A stretch of 64,000 bases of DNA from Gordonia neofelifaecis NRRL B-59395 (GCF_000192435.1 NZ_AEUD01000014.1:62001-126000); one strand, 5' to 3'. Shown: positions 16,811 to 25,881, counted from the stretch's first letter. The notes: generated by a model from the letters alone, not told the origin. Numbers and translations are program-made.

Positions 16811-17020
16811 ACGCGGCGAACTACCCATCGCACCTGTCCAGCGGCGTCAGGGCCGAAACCGACAGGACGACACCGGGAGATGATCCCGCGGACGTGAAGG
16901 ACGAAGGGTCCGTGCGATGTGTCGTCGAATCAGCCCACCGCCCGTTCGCAATCCCGTCGTTCCGGTTCGTCGGCTTCTTGGTTACCCCGATGCCGACGAC
17001 CCGAATCACCATCGCCTGCA

Positions 17021-17046
17021 GTTTGGAAACCACCCGATCCGGGTAG
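17021..17046 (+). promoter_or_regulatory. SigF-type promoter of the 62-residue gene
   Basis: GTTT (17021-17024), 16 bases, GGGTAG (17041-17046); the ATG lies 44 bases after it. Confidence 0.75.
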
Positions 17047-17089
17047 CCGACCCCACGACGACCGCAACGTCGAAGAGAAGGAGCATCCG

Positions 17090-17278
17090 ATGCCGAATAC
17101 GGGATACCTGCCCGGAAGCCATGTGCGGTGCCGATTGGCATCGGGCCATGTCGCTGAGTGCGTCGTAGTCGCCGTTCGCCACTTTCCGGTTGATTTTCTC
17201 GAGGTGCAGTTCGTACGTGACAGCCGACGTATGGCGTTCACCGGCTCATCGATAAGGAACGCGATCACGCCGGCTTGA
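17090..17278 (+). CDS. Small 62-residue stress-island protein
   Basis: ATG 17090 follows GAGAAGGAG. The protein contains LPGSHVRCRLASGHVAECVV and a beta-rich middle, ending in TGSSIRNAITPA. It resembles a short beta-barrel, but no family is recognised. It is a single gene under a SigF-type promoter, and a CCCAG/CTGGG hairpin (17303-17317 area) follows. A broken copy of its start lies at 13913. Confidence 0.65.
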   Translation: MPNTGYLPGSHVRCRLASGHVAECVVVAVRHFPVDFLEVQFVRDSRRMAFTGSSIRNAITPA

Positions 17279-17417
17279 CTCCACCGATTGCTTCTTCGGT
17301 CCCAGAAACACTGGGCAGCAGCAGTCCGGGACCGCAACACGTCACAGCTGTCACTGTGCGACGCCAGTCACCGTCGGCTTCTCCGCCGCCCATTCGACTG
17401 TCTTCAACCGTTGGCCC

Positions 17418-17804
17418 ATGTTTGACACGAGCACCATCCGGTCACCCCATCTACACGACGAAACGCCTAGGACCGCCCCAGGAGCCGACATACCCGTAGT
17501 GATCGCGGCATACGAATGGACTAGCGTCTTCATGGCATACATCGATTCGAGCGAGATCACGATCGCCCAGTCCCGAATGACTGTCCTACTCGCCGGTGGC
17601 GAGATCCTCTCTGCACCGCTGACAGCCCGCGTCGACACCGACACGGGAGAGGTCACGTTCCACACCGATCCGGACGGTCTGGCCGCTGCAGTCCGCACCG
17701 ACCAGACGCGACGAGAGCCGAAGGATTCCAGCACCGCCGACGGTCCGTCCCACGGGGTCGTCGTCGCCCCATCTCCATCGTCTCTCCCGCACCGCGACCT
17801 CTGA
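17418..17804 (+). CDS. Hypothetical protein
   Basis: 128 residues if ATG 17418 is used; GTG 17499 is an alternative giving about 100. The middle (VVIAAYEWTSVFMAYIDSS and TVLLAGGEILSAPLTARV) has good codon use and a beta-strand pattern, while both ends look unstructured. It stops 2 bases before the convergent MFS gene ends. No homologue is recognised; it may be real only in part. Confidence 0.5.
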   Translation: MFDTSTIRSPHLHDETPRTAPGADIPVVIAAYEWTSVFMAYIDSSEITIAQSRMTVLLAGGEILSAPLTARVDTDTGEVTFHTDPDGLAAAVRTDQTRREPKDSSTADGPSHGVVVAPSPSSLPHRDL

Positions 17805-17805
17805 T

Positions 17806-19458
17806 TCAGTCGCGGAATCGGGTGGACGAGCGGGCGGCCCGACGCAGGCGGGCGGCACCGACCAGGCCGAGGCCGAGGAAGAGGACCGCGACGACCATCG
17901 CCCACCGAGTCGCATCGGCGAACCCGTCGGACAGGGCATGGACAGCGGCGTCGGTGTGGTCGCCGAGCGGACTGCGCGCGCCCTGCTCGCGCAGGACGGA
18001 GATGGTGGTGCCGGCGGATTCGCGGGTCGCATCGGCCACCTGGTCGGCGTGCGGACCGCTGAATCCGGAGTCGCTGAGCGACGCGGGCAGGGTCGTCGCG
18101 AGTGCCACCGACAGGGCGGCGCCGGCGAAGGCGGTGCCCAGCGCCGAGCCGATCTGCCGGACGGTGCTCTGCGTGGCCGAGGCCTGTCCCGAGTCCGCGA
18201 CCGGCACGTCGCGCAGAACCGTGCCGGTGAGCTGGGCCGAGGCGAGCCCGAGGCCGAGGCCGTACACGATGAGCGGAAGCGCGATCACCCAGCCGGAGGC
18301 CGCCCCGCCGATGATGAGCACCAGGACGAGGACGCCGGCCACCTCCAGCCCGAGGCCGATGAGCACAGTCGTGGTGGCGCCGAAACGGGCGGCGAGATGT
18401 CGCGCCATCGCGCCGGAGGCGAACGCGCCGATCGCCATCGCGGCGAGGACGAGTCCCGCCTCCATCACGTCGAGACCGAGCGCATTCATCAGATAGAGCG
18501 GCAGCGCGAAGATGATGCCGAACTCGCCGACCGCCACCGTCGCCGCGGTGAGGTTCCCCCACGAGAACGTGGGGAGGGTGAACAACTGAAGGTTGAGCAG
18601 CGCAGACCTGCCGTTCTTCCGGCGGTGACCCTCCCAGAGGATGAAGAGGGCCAGGGCACAGGCGGCGACCGCGAAGGCGACCGGGACCGCGGAGACCGGC
18701 GCACCCGGCGGCCAGGTCCACCCGAACACCGTCAGCTCCCCGATCGGGGCCCACCAGCCTAGGTCCGGGCCTTCGATGACCCCGAAGACGAGTGCACCGA
18801 AACCGATCATGCTGAGCAGTGCCCCGTCGACGTCAGCGCCCGGACGGTTCGACGTGCCTCTGGACTCGGGCACCGTGAACAGCGCCGCGACTCCGACGAG
18901 AACGCCGAGCGGCAGGTTCACGAGGAAGATCCAGTGCCAGGACGCCCATTGCGTCAGCGCACCGCCGGCGAGCGGGCCGACTGCTGCGGCACCGGAGATC
19001 ACCGCACCCCAGACACCGAAGGCCGCCGCTCGATACGGTCCGCGGAACACCGCGTTCACCGTCGACAGGGTCGACGGCATGATGAACGCGGCGCCCACGG
19101 CTTGAACGGCTCGCGCACCGATCAACGTGCCTGCTGATCCGGAGGCCGCGGCGAGCACGCTGCCGCCGACGAACACCGCCAAGCCGAACAGGAACAGGCG
19201 TTTGCGGCCCCATCGGTCGGCGAGACGCCCGGTGGACAGCAGGAGCGCGGCGAGCACCACAGCGTAGAGGCTGTTGACCCACTGCGCGTCGGTCAGATCG
19301 AGATTCAAGTCGCTGATGATCGTCGGCAGCGCGACACCGACGATCGTCCCATCGAGCACGATCAGTCCCAGACCGACGGAGAGCACCGCGAGTCCGAACC
19401 ATTCACGCGGTGTCGGTGCGGCGACCTGAGTCGCGGAATCCGTCGAGGCGTCTGTCAT
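17806..19458 (-). CDS. MFS drug exporter of the DHA2 family
   Basis: 550 residues with about 14 membrane helices, the DHA2 layout. Motif A appears as GRLADRWGRKRLF, and the antiporter motif region WGAVISGAAAVGPLAGG lies in helix 5. VLDGTIVGVALPTI marks helix 1. It would export drugs or other amphiphiles using the proton gradient. The ATG at 19458 lacks a strong ribosome site. It is divergent from the LCP gene. Confidence 0.9.
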   Translation of the reverse strand: MTDASTDSATQVAAPTPREWFGLAVLSVGLGLIVLDGTIVGVALPTIISDLNLDLTDAQWVNSLYAVVLAALLLSTGRLADRWGRKRLFLFGLAVFVGGSVLAAASGSAGTLIGARAVQAVGAAFIMPSTLSTVNAVFRGPYRAAAFGVWGAVISGAAAVGPLAGGALTQWASWHWIFLVNLPLGVLVGVAALFTVPESRGTSNRPGADVDGALLSMIGFGALVFGVIEGPDLGWWAPIGELTVFGWTWPPGAPVSAVPVAFAVAACALALFILWEGHRRKNGRSALLNLQLFTLPTFSWGNLTAATVAVGEFGIIFALPLYLMNALGLDVMEAGLVLAAMAIGAFASGAMARHLAARFGATTTVLIGLGLEVAGVLVLVLIIGGAASGWVIALPLIVYGLGLGLASAQLTGTVLRDVPVADSGQASATQSTVRQIGSALGTAFAGAALSVALATTLPASLSDSGFSGPHADQVADATRESAGTTISVLREQGARSPLGDHTDAAVHALSDGFADATRWAMVVAVLFLGLGLVGAARLRRAARSSTRFRD

Positions 19459-19618
19459 GACTGGATTGAATCAGAGTTCTGGCGGCCCGACCGGACCCTC
19501 GCGCGAAGATCAAACTTAAGACTGACGCGAAGGTGTGTCCGTCGTTCGACCGACGCCGGCGAGTCGCACACGCCTCACCCTCAGCGTCAGGTCAGCATCC
19601 GCCGGTAGCGTGTCAGAG

Positions 19619-20995
19619 GTGAACTCGCAGCGACCTGAGCCGCCGCACCAGCGGCGACCGCACGGCGGCCCGGCCCCACAGGCGCCGACCCGTCGAGTGT
19701 CCGGGCCGCCGCAGCCCGGGTACCGACCCCCGCTGGCGTGGTCGCAGGAACCCGACCCTCGCGTTCAACGCCGCGCTCCAGTCCCCCCGCAGGCGCCCCC
19801 GCCCTCGCAGGCACCCCCGCGTCGACCACGCTCAGCCGCTCCGGCAGGCGCCGCACCCGCGGGATACGCGCCACGCCAGCAGCCCGAGCCCGTGCCAGCC
19901 GATCCACGCCGGAGCCCGCAGCCGCGCCCCGGCGGCAGGCCCCCTCCGCGTCGGCCCGACGACCGCGGTCGCAGCACCCCACCGCCCGCACCGCCGCGTC
20001 GGCGGGGCCGCGCCGCACCCGCCCCGAAGCCCCGCAAGCGGCGTCGTCTTCGGCTCGGCCGGATCCTGCTCGTAATCCTTCTCCTGCTGGTGATCACGCC
20101 GATCGCGATGCTCTTCTACTACGACGGCAAGCTGCACCGCGTCGATGCACTGTCCGCGTACGCCGGCCGGATCGGCGACACCCCGGGCACCAACTGGCTC
20201 ATCGTCGGCACCGACTCCCGCGACGGTCTCACCAGCGAACAGAAGAAGAACCTGGCGACCGGCGACGCCGACGGCGCCCGGACGGACACGATCATGATGG
20301 CCCACCTCCCGCCATCCGGGAAGCCGATGCTCATCAGCATCCCCCGCGACATGTACGTGCCGATCCCCGGCATGGGCAGCCACAAGATCAACGCCGCGTT
20401 CAACAACGGCGGCCCCAACCTGTTGGTGCAGACCGTCGAGGAGTTCACCGGCGTCCACATCGACCACTACGCGGAGATCGGCTTCGGTGGATTCGACAGC
20501 CTCGTCGACTCAGTCGGCGGCGTCGAGATGTGCCTCGACCAGCCGCTGCACGATCCGAAGGCCGGCCTGAACCTCGAGGCCGGGTGCCAGACGCTGAACG
20601 GCACCCAGGCGCTCGGTCTCGTGCGGACCCGCGCCTTCCCCAACGCCGACCTGGAGCGCGTGGTCAACCAGCGCAAGTTCCTCGCCGCGCTGATGTCCAA
20701 GGCCACGAGCCCCGGCGTGCTGCTGAATCCGTTCCGGCTCTTCCCGTTCGTGAGCGGCGCGGTGGACGCGGTCACCGTCGACAACGGCGACCACATCTGG
20801 AATCTCGCCTGGCTCGCGTACAAGATCAGTGGCGACCCCGTCACGACGACAGCCCCCGCCGACGGCGACGAGTACACCGACGACGGCGACTCGCTGATCC
20901 CGGGCGACACCACGAAGCAGTTCTTCGATTACGTCGCCCGCGGCCAGGAGGTGCCTGCGAACCTCCTGACCTCGGGTGCCGGTGCCGTGTCGTGA
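19619..20995 (+). CDS. LytR-CpsA-Psr (LCP) cell-wall ligase
   Basis: 458 residues from GTG 19619, placed about 8 bases after a TAGCGT -10 hexamer, so the transcript is probably leaderless. A long Pro/Arg-rich cytoplasmic region (1-140) precedes one membrane helix (LLVILLLLVITPIAMLFYY) and the exported LCP domain: GTDSRDG, ARTDTIMMAHL, SIPRDMYVPIPG, and VRTRAFPNADLERVVNQRKF. In mycolata such enzymes join arabinogalactan to peptidoglycan. It precedes bfrB, as Rv3840 does in M. tuberculosis. Confidence 0.92.
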   Translation: MNSQRPEPPHQRRPHGGPAPQAPTRRVSGPPQPGYRPPLAWSQEPDPRVQRRAPVPPQAPPPSQAPPRRPRSAAPAGAAPAGYAPRQQPEPVPADPRRSPQPRPGGRPPPRRPDDRGRSTPPPAPPRRRGRAAPAPKPRKRRRLRLGRILLVILLLLVITPIAMLFYYDGKLHRVDALSAYAGRIGDTPGTNWLIVGTDSRDGLTSEQKKNLATGDADGARTDTIMMAHLPPSGKPMLISIPRDMYVPIPGMGSHKINAAFNNGGPNLLVQTVEEFTGVHIDHYAEIGFGGFDSLVDSVGGVEMCLDQPLHDPKAGLNLEAGCQTLNGTQALGLVRTRAFPNADLERVVNQRKFLAALMSKATSPGVLLNPFRLFPFVSGAVDAVTVDNGDHIWNLAWLAYKISGDPVTTTAPADGDEYTDDGDSLIPGDTTKQFFDYVARGQEVPANLLTSGAGAVS

Positions 20996-21016
20996 GCAGC
21001 CTCTAGACTCGTCGGC

Positions 21017-21562
21017 ATGACCGATACGCCGCGCACGTCGTTCCATCAACTACTGCACGACCAGATCAGCAACGAGTTCTCCGCCTCCCAGCAGTACATC
21101 GCGCTGGCGGTCTACTACGACAACCACGACATGCCGCAGCTCGCGAAGCACTTCTACGCGCAGTCCGTGGAAGAGCGCAATCACGCGATGATGATCATCC
21201 AGTACTTCCTGGACCGGGACATCGACGTGAAGGTCCCCGCGGCTGCCGCCCCGATCACCGAGTTCGACGACTACCAGGGCCCGATCGAGCTCGCGCTGCA
21301 GCAGGAGAAGGTCGTGACTCAGCAGATCGTGGATCTGGCGAAGACCGCCCGCGACAGCGGCGACTACCTCGGCGAACAGTTCATGCAGTGGTTCCTGAAG
21401 GAGCAGGTGGAGGAGGTCGCGACCATCACGACGCTCCAGACCATCGCCGACCGGGCCAACGGCAACATCTTCGACCTCGAGAACTTCGTGGAACGCGAAG
21501 TCAACAACGGTGGCGCGCCCGCCGATCCGGCCGAGCCGCCCGCCGCGGGCGGGAATCTGTAG
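21017..21562 (+). CDS. bfrB: Ferritin, iron storage
   Basis: 181 residues of the BfrB type: non-haem 24-mer ferritin that oxidises and stores Fe(II). LHDQISNEFSASQQYIALAV, EERNHAMMIIQYFLDRD and KEQVEEVATITTL carry the Glu and His ligands of the ferroxidase centre. The C-terminus ends in a Gly/Pro-rich tail as in the mycobacterial protein. ATG 21017 is close to a TAGACT -10 hexamer (21004-21009), so it may be leaderless. It is convergent with the DUF5926 gene. Confidence 0.95.
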   Translation: MTDTPRTSFHQLLHDQISNEFSASQQYIALAVYYDNHDMPQLAKHFYAQSVEERNHAMMIIQYFLDRDIDVKVPAAAAPITEFDDYQGPIELALQQEKVVTQQIVDLAKTARDSGDYLGEQFMQWFLKEQVEEVATITTLQTIADRANGNIFDLENFVEREVNNGGAPADPAEPPAAGGNL

Positions 21563-21586
21563 AAGCGGTCACCGCCCGCCGCGGAC

Positions 21587-22552
21587 CTATCGCAGAGTCA
21601 CCTGCCTGCCGATGATCCCGGCGCGCGAGCTCCGCTCCGCGGCGGTCAGCTCCGACGAATCGGCGAGCGCTTCGGTGAGGCGCGCGTCGAACTCCTCGAC
21701 ACCCTGGTGCCACTCCTCGTGGTGTGCCTCGACGTCGAGGTCGAAGACGGGGACCACGAGGCCGTGGGTGCGGAACGATCCGGCGAATCGGGAGCCCTCG
21801 CCGAGAGTGAGGTGCCCGGCGGCGTGGACGCGCGCCAGCGCGTTCATGAGGGCGGTCTCGTCCTCCGGCCGCACCCACCGCAGATGTGCACGGTCGCCGG
21901 CGTCGACCCACCACGGTGCCCCGACGCCGCTGGCCGGATGCAGGCGCGCGGTCGGCAGGATCGTCTCGTTGGCCCGGTCCAGCATCATCGAGAGCTCGGT
22001 CGGGACCGCCGCGTCCTCTGCGAACCACCACCCGAAGTCCTCGTAGACCACGACTTCGAGGTCCGCCTCCGGGTCGATGATCTCGGTCAGCGGCCGATCC
22101 ACCGTCGCGCCGGCGTAGGTGTCGCCGTCAGCTGCGGCCGCGGCCCAGGTCAGGGCGCCGGCCAGCGAGCCCGCCAGATCGGTCGGCTCGGGATTGGTCT
22201 GGAGCGCCGCCAGCCCCTGTGTCACCTTGCCGTCGGCATCGGCGGGCGCGGCACCGCGCTCCCCGAACACCGCCGCGTCGCGGAGCCGGACCTCCGCCGG
22301 GACCGCACCCGGAAGGATCGTCGCGAAGTCGACTTCGTGGGCGGCGCCGAACGAGTCGGCGAAGGGGACCCGCGCGGTGGCCGATGCGATGAAGGCGCGC
22401 AGCGCCACCAGGTCGCATTCGGCTTTCAGTCCCGCGAACGGCCGCGCCGGCGCGGCGAGTGCGGCCTCCTGCCGGGCCTTACGCGCGGCGACGCGCTCGG
22501 CACGGTTGCTTCCCGGGCGCGGGCCACTGCCGCGCTTGCTCTTCTTTCCCAT
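21587..22552 (-). CDS. DUF5926 family protein
   Basis: 321 residues. The start MGKKSKRGSGPRPGSNRAERV is very basic, followed by a soluble alpha/beta body with FAGLKAECDLVALRAFI and TILPGAVPAEVRL. The family is widespread in actinobacteria and lies between bfrB and glpQ genes in related genomes. No catalytic motif is recognised. Confidence 0.8.
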   Translation of the reverse strand: MGKKSKRGSGPRPGSNRAERVAARKARQEAALAAPARPFAGLKAECDLVALRAFIASATARVPFADSFGAAHEVDFATILPGAVPAEVRLRDAAVFGERGAAPADADGKVTQGLAALQTNPEPTDLAGSLAGALTWAAAAADGDTYAGATVDRPLTEIIDPEADLEVVVYEDFGWWFAEDAAVPTELSMMLDRANETILPTARLHPASGVGAPWWVDAGDRAHLRWVRPEDETALMNALARVHAAGHLTLGEGSRFAGSFRTHGLVVPVFDLDVEAHHEEWHQGVEEFDARLTEALADSSELTAAERSSRAGIIGRQVTLR

Positions 22553-22612
22553 GGTCCTAGCCTCTCATCTGAGCGGGCTCCGACGACGGTGCGGTACCGG
22601 ATTCGACGGACG

Positions 22613-23401
22613 TCAGTCGACGGTGACCAGCCAGTCCCGGACTCGCGCCGGGTAGTTCGTCGCCAGCCACCGCACGCCGAGGTCGGCGCACAGTTGCACG
22701 TCGGCCTGTTCGTCGCACGTCCAGGCATAGGTGACGCGTCCGGCGGCCGCGGCCCGGTCCACCAGATCCGGATGCGTGCGCAGCGTGGCGATGGACGGCC
22801 CGACGCCGGTCGCACCGACCGCCGTCGCCGCGGTGCCGCCGATGATGCGGGCGGTGTCGCCGAGCAGGATCGTCGGGAGCATCGGCGCGGTCCGGCGGAC
22901 CCGCCAGACCCCCGCGGCTGAAAAGGAGATCACCACCGCGCGACTGTGATCGGCGGACGGCGGCGCGCCGACGCCGAAATCGTGCAGCATCTCGAGCAAT
23001 TTCAGTTCCACCAGGCTGCCGAACCGCACCGGGTGCTTGGTCTCGATGAACAGTCGCACCGGCCGATGCCAGTCGAGCGTCAGCGTGAGCAGCTCGCGGA
23101 GCGTGAGAACCGACGCCGGCGCGCCGCCCGAGTGCCACGACCCGAAGTCGAATTCGCGCAGCTGCGGAAGCGTCAGTTCACTGACCACTCCGCTCGCATC
23201 GGAGGTGCGGTCGACGGTCCGGTCGTGGATGCAGACTAGCTCTTCGTCCGCAGTCAGCCGGACATCGCACTCGAGGCCGTCGGCCCCCTGCGCCAGCGCC
23301 AGCTCGTACGCCGCCAGCGTGTGCTCGGCTAGCTCCCCGGAGGCGCCACGATGTGCGACGACCGCGGGTTTGCCTGAGCGGGAGATGCCGGACGCGTTCA
23401 T
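22613..23401 (-). CDS. glpQ1: Glycerophosphodiester phosphodiesterase
   Basis: 262 residues from ATG 23401. The TIM-barrel GDPD signature is complete: VAHRGASGELAEHTLAAY, GLECDVRLTADEELVCIHD with the catalytic His and Glu/Asp metal ligands, and FIETKHP. It frees sn-glycerol-3-phosphate from deacylated phospholipids with a divalent metal. No signal peptide is present. The start overlaps the stop of the DUF4328 gene by ATGA. Confidence 0.93.
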   Translation of the reverse strand: MNASGISRSGKPAVVAHRGASGELAEHTLAAYELALAQGADGLECDVRLTADEELVCIHDRTVDRTSDASGVVSELTLPQLREFDFGSWHSGGAPASVLTLRELLTLTLDWHRPVRLFIETKHPVRFGSLVELKLLEMLHDFGVGAPPSADHSRAVVISFSAAGVWRVRRTAPMLPTILLGDTARIIGGTAATAVGATGVGPSIATLRTHPDLVDRAAAAGRVTYAWTCDEQADVQLCADLGVRWLATNYPARVRDWLVTVD

Positions 23402-24351
23402 GCGACCACCAGCCGCCGCTGAGACTCGCCGCGACCGATCGGACCGGTGAGCACGGTGATCAGGCGAGGACCGACCCAGTGTGCGAAGACCGCGGACACC
23501 GCGAGGGAGAACGTCACGACCGCGAGCGCGTCGGCGCTCACCTGTACCGAGTCGCTGGTCCACGCCGCGATCCGATAGCCGACGGCAACGAGCGCGGCCA
23601 CGTTGACGAGGGCCCATGCGAGGCCGAGCCGTTTGATGCGGTCGACCGCGGACTCCGCGCGGTCACCCGACAGGGCCGCCTCGGTCAGCAGCAGCGGCGC
23701 GCCGACGACGTTGACCAACGGCAGCGCCGCCAGCAGGATCCGATTGCGCGTGGGCCGCGGATCGCGGCGGTCGGCCGCCCGATACATCTCGGCTCTCGTG
23801 GGGATCAGCCAGCGGACGAACGCCACGAGCGAGACCAGCATCGCGACGAAGGCGAACACCCCGAACACCAGCACCGCGGCCCCCGAGAGCAGGTCGAGCC
23901 ACATCGGTATCGGCGTCGATCGATTCACGACCGCGATGAGATAGCGGATCAGGTGAGCGACGGCCGCAGCGGCGAGCATGTACGACGTCAACCGGAGCGT
24001 CCGCGAGAGCGTCTCGGAGACGTCCGGAGTCTCGCGCTCGAGACCTTCCTGCGCGGTGACCGGCGGGACGTCCGACAGCCCCCAGCGCGGAATGAATCGG
24101 TAGAACGGAGTCGGTCGCGCCTCGACGACTCGCACGGGCGCCGAAGTCGGCCGGGCCTCGACCGGACGATCCGCTACCCAGCGCAGCGGCACACGCTGCG
24201 GTCTCGGCGGCGTGGCGTTCCGCTGTTGCTGGGCGGGCACCACTCGGCCCTGCTCGTCGACGAGCATCAAGCGACCACCGCACCGCGGGCACATGCCGCG
24301 CCCCTCGCGATGCGGCGCCTGGATCCGACAGTTGGGACAGACGTCGAGCAT
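23398..24351 (-). CDS. DUF4328-type membrane protein with N-terminal zinc ribbon
   Basis: 317 residues from ATG 24351. A zinc ribbon comes first (CPNC and CPRCGG, residues 4-25), then a linker and about five or six membrane helices, including AVLVFGVFAFVAMLVSLVAFV. The central NRILLAALPLVNVVGAPLLL region resembles DUF4328. It matches Rv3843c by position next to glpQ1. It overlaps both neighbours by 4 bases (ATGA). Function unknown. Confidence 0.82.
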   Translation of the reverse strand: MLDVCPNCRIQAPHREGRGMCPRCGGRLMLVDEQGRVVPAQQQRNATPPRPQRVPLRWVADRPVEARPTSAPVRVVEARPTPFYRFIPRWGLSDVPPVTAQEGLERETPDVSETLSRTLRLTSYMLAAAAVAHLIRYLIAVVNRSTPIPMWLDLLSGAAVLVFGVFAFVAMLVSLVAFVRWLIPTRAEMYRAADRRDPRPTRNRILLAALPLVNVVGAPLLLTEAALSGDRAESAVDRIKRLGLAWALVNVAALVAVGYRIAAWTSDSVQVSADALAVVTFSLAVSAVFAHWVGPRLITVLTGPIGRGESQRRLVVA

Positions 24352-24716
24352 CAGGCGTCTGCGCTCCCGTACATCCCCTCGGTACCGGTGTCGACCGGCT
24401 TCTCGGCCGCCTGCCAGGCGACCATTCCGCCCTCGACGCAGGTTCCGTCGATGCCACGCATCGCCAGGTACTGCAGCAACCGGAACGACCGCCCGCTGGT
24501 ACGGCAGACGACGAGGAGCTCGGCGTTCAGGTCGATCTCGTCGATGCGGGCGGGTACGTCGTCGAGCGGGATGTGGACGGCGCCGCGCACATGGCCTTCC
24601 TCCCACTCATAGTTCTCACGAACATCGAGGAGGATCTTGTCTGTGACGCCGCTGAAGTCGTCCGGCAGGTCGGCGACGGCCACCGTCTCGATCTCGTCCA
24701 TGCTCACCGTTCCCAT
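24351..24716 (-). CDS. Rhodanese-like domain protein
   Basis: 121 residues from ATG 24716; ATG 24701 or 24797 are other options. The single rhodanese domain shows LLDVRENYEWEEGHVRGAVHIP and the active-site loop CRTSGRS with its catalytic cysteine. It transfers sulfur from a persulfide or acts as a small redox protein. It heads the three-gene operon with the DUF4328 and glpQ1 genes. Confidence 0.88.
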   Translation of the reverse strand: MGTVSMDEIETVAVADLPDDFSGVTDKILLDVRENYEWEEGHVRGAVHIPLDDVPARIDEIDLNAELLVVCRTSGRSFRLLQYLAMRGIDGTCVEGGMVAWQAAEKPVDTGTEGMYGSADA

Positions 24717-24820
24717 GTTCCCACAAGTGCGACCGGCAGGGACTGCGAGCGGCCGACTCCCGCCGAGCCCCGGGCCCTTCAGCGCTATCACAGACATGCC
24801 GCCGCGCCCGGGATCTTCGG

Positions 24821-25071
24821 CCTATGCAGATATGCATAAATTCATCCACAGGCCCGTCGACGCGGTCCGATCCCCAGATACCCACAGCCACCCCGGACAC
24901 TGTGGACAACGCTGTGGATTTGTGGATAAGGGGAGGTAGAACCGCGACTTTCTGTGGCGCACGTCTCATCGAGCCTGTCAGTTCGCTGAGTTTTCACAGG
25001 AAGTCTCGAATACCGCCCAGTAAATTTCACGAAATCCATCCCCAGTCCCACTGTGGATGAACTGTGGACAA
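24821..25071. other. Cluster of DnaA-box-like 9-mers in an A+T-rich gap
   Basis: Six 9-base sites fall in 250 bases: TCATCCACA (24842-24850), TGTGGACAA (24901-24909), TGTGGATTT (24913-24921), TGTGGATAA (24921-24929), TGTGGATGA (25052-25060) and TGTGGACAA (25063-25071). Two are perfect TTGTCCACA and one a perfect TTATCCACA on the minus strand. The gap 24717-25146 is the most A+T-rich in the window, with TATGCATAAATTC at 24833-24845. No dnaA, dnaN or rpmH is present. It may titrate DnaA or regulate replication timing. Confidence 0.6.
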
Positions 25072-25146
25072 CCGGGGGATCAAAACCCTCAAGTAGAACT
25101 TGCGACTTGGCGATCGGCACCTTGCGTCCCACTACACTCGTGCGTT

Positions 25147-25881
25147 GTGCACGTGCGCTGGCTCACCGCCTTCTTCGACTTCCCCGCCGCCGAGTTCGGA
25201 GCGGAGGTGACCTTCTGGCGCGCCATCTCCGGCAGCACCGTGTCGCCTCCTCGCGGCGAGCACAAGGAGTTCGCGACGCTCGAACCGTTCCACGGCGATC
25301 CGTACCTCCGAGTCCAGCGCGTGGCCGACGGTCCGGGCGGAATGCACCTCGACCTGCACGTCGACGACCCGTCGGCAGGCGCCCGCGAAGCCGAGTCGCT
25401 CGGCGCGACCGTCGAGTCGACGACCGAGGAGTTCATCACGATGCGCTCGCCCGCCGGTGGCGTCTTCTGCCTCATTCCATCCGGCGACGAATCCGTCCGC
25501 GCCCGTCCGATCCGGTGGCCGGGCGGCGGGATCAGCATCATCGATCAGCTTCGCTTTCAGGTTCCGTCGACCGAGTTCGACGCCGAGGTGGCCTTCTGGG
25601 CAGACCTCACCGGCAAGGACGCCGGAGACACCACGGCGGTCGACGAGGTCGCCCTCAACAACAGCCCGCGACTGTCCCTCCAGGTGGTGATCCTGCGGAC
25701 CGGCGAGGACGTCGCGAGCGCGCACACCGGCATCGCCGCCAGCAACCTCTCCGACGAGGTGGAACGGCACGAGGACTGGGGCGCCACCATCGTCGAGCGC
25801 TGCGACGACTCGGTGCGGATGGCCGACCCGAGCGGCCGACTGTATTGCATCACCGCCCGAAATCCGCGCACCGGGCTATAG
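25147..25881 (+). CDS. Two-domain VOC family protein
   Basis: 244 residues from GTG 25147. A TACACT -10 hexamer lies at 25133-25138, so translation is probably leaderless; the longer frame from 25057 would run through DnaA boxes. Two tandem glyoxalase-like modules are seen: VRWLTAFFDFPAAEFGAEVTFW and then IIDQLRFQVPSTEFDAEVAFW, each followed by a DPSG/SPAGG turn. Substrate unknown. Its stop overlaps the end of the convergent AlkZ-like gene. Confidence 0.85.
   Translation: MHVRWLTAFFDFPAAEFGAEVTFWRAISGSTVSPPRGEHKEFATLEPFHGDPYLRVQRVADGPGGMHLDLHVDDPSAGAREAESLGATVESTTEEFITMRSPAGGVFCLIPSGDESVRARPIRWPGGGISIIDQLRFQVPSTEFDAEVAFWADLTGKDAGDTTAVDEVALNNSPRLSLQVVILRTGEDVASAHTGIAASNLSDEVERHEDWGATIVERCDDSVRMADPSGRLYCITARNPRTGL

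Larger units (their letters stand above)
16741..17089. other. Divergent promoter region
   Basis: About 350 bases without a convincing gene. It holds two back-to-back SigF-type promoters, one for each flanking gene. A 50-codon frame from GTG 16893 exists, but its codon use is no better than intergenic DNA. Confidence 0.6.

Noticed and set aside
16893-17046. 50-codon frame from GTG in the divergent promoter region
   Set aside because: Third-position G/C content is not above intergenic level, and its stop lies in the SigF promoter.
24821-25071. Chromosomal origin of replication
   Set aside because: The DnaA-like sites are suggestive, but dnaA, dnaN, rpmH and gyrB are absent. It is reported only as a box cluster.
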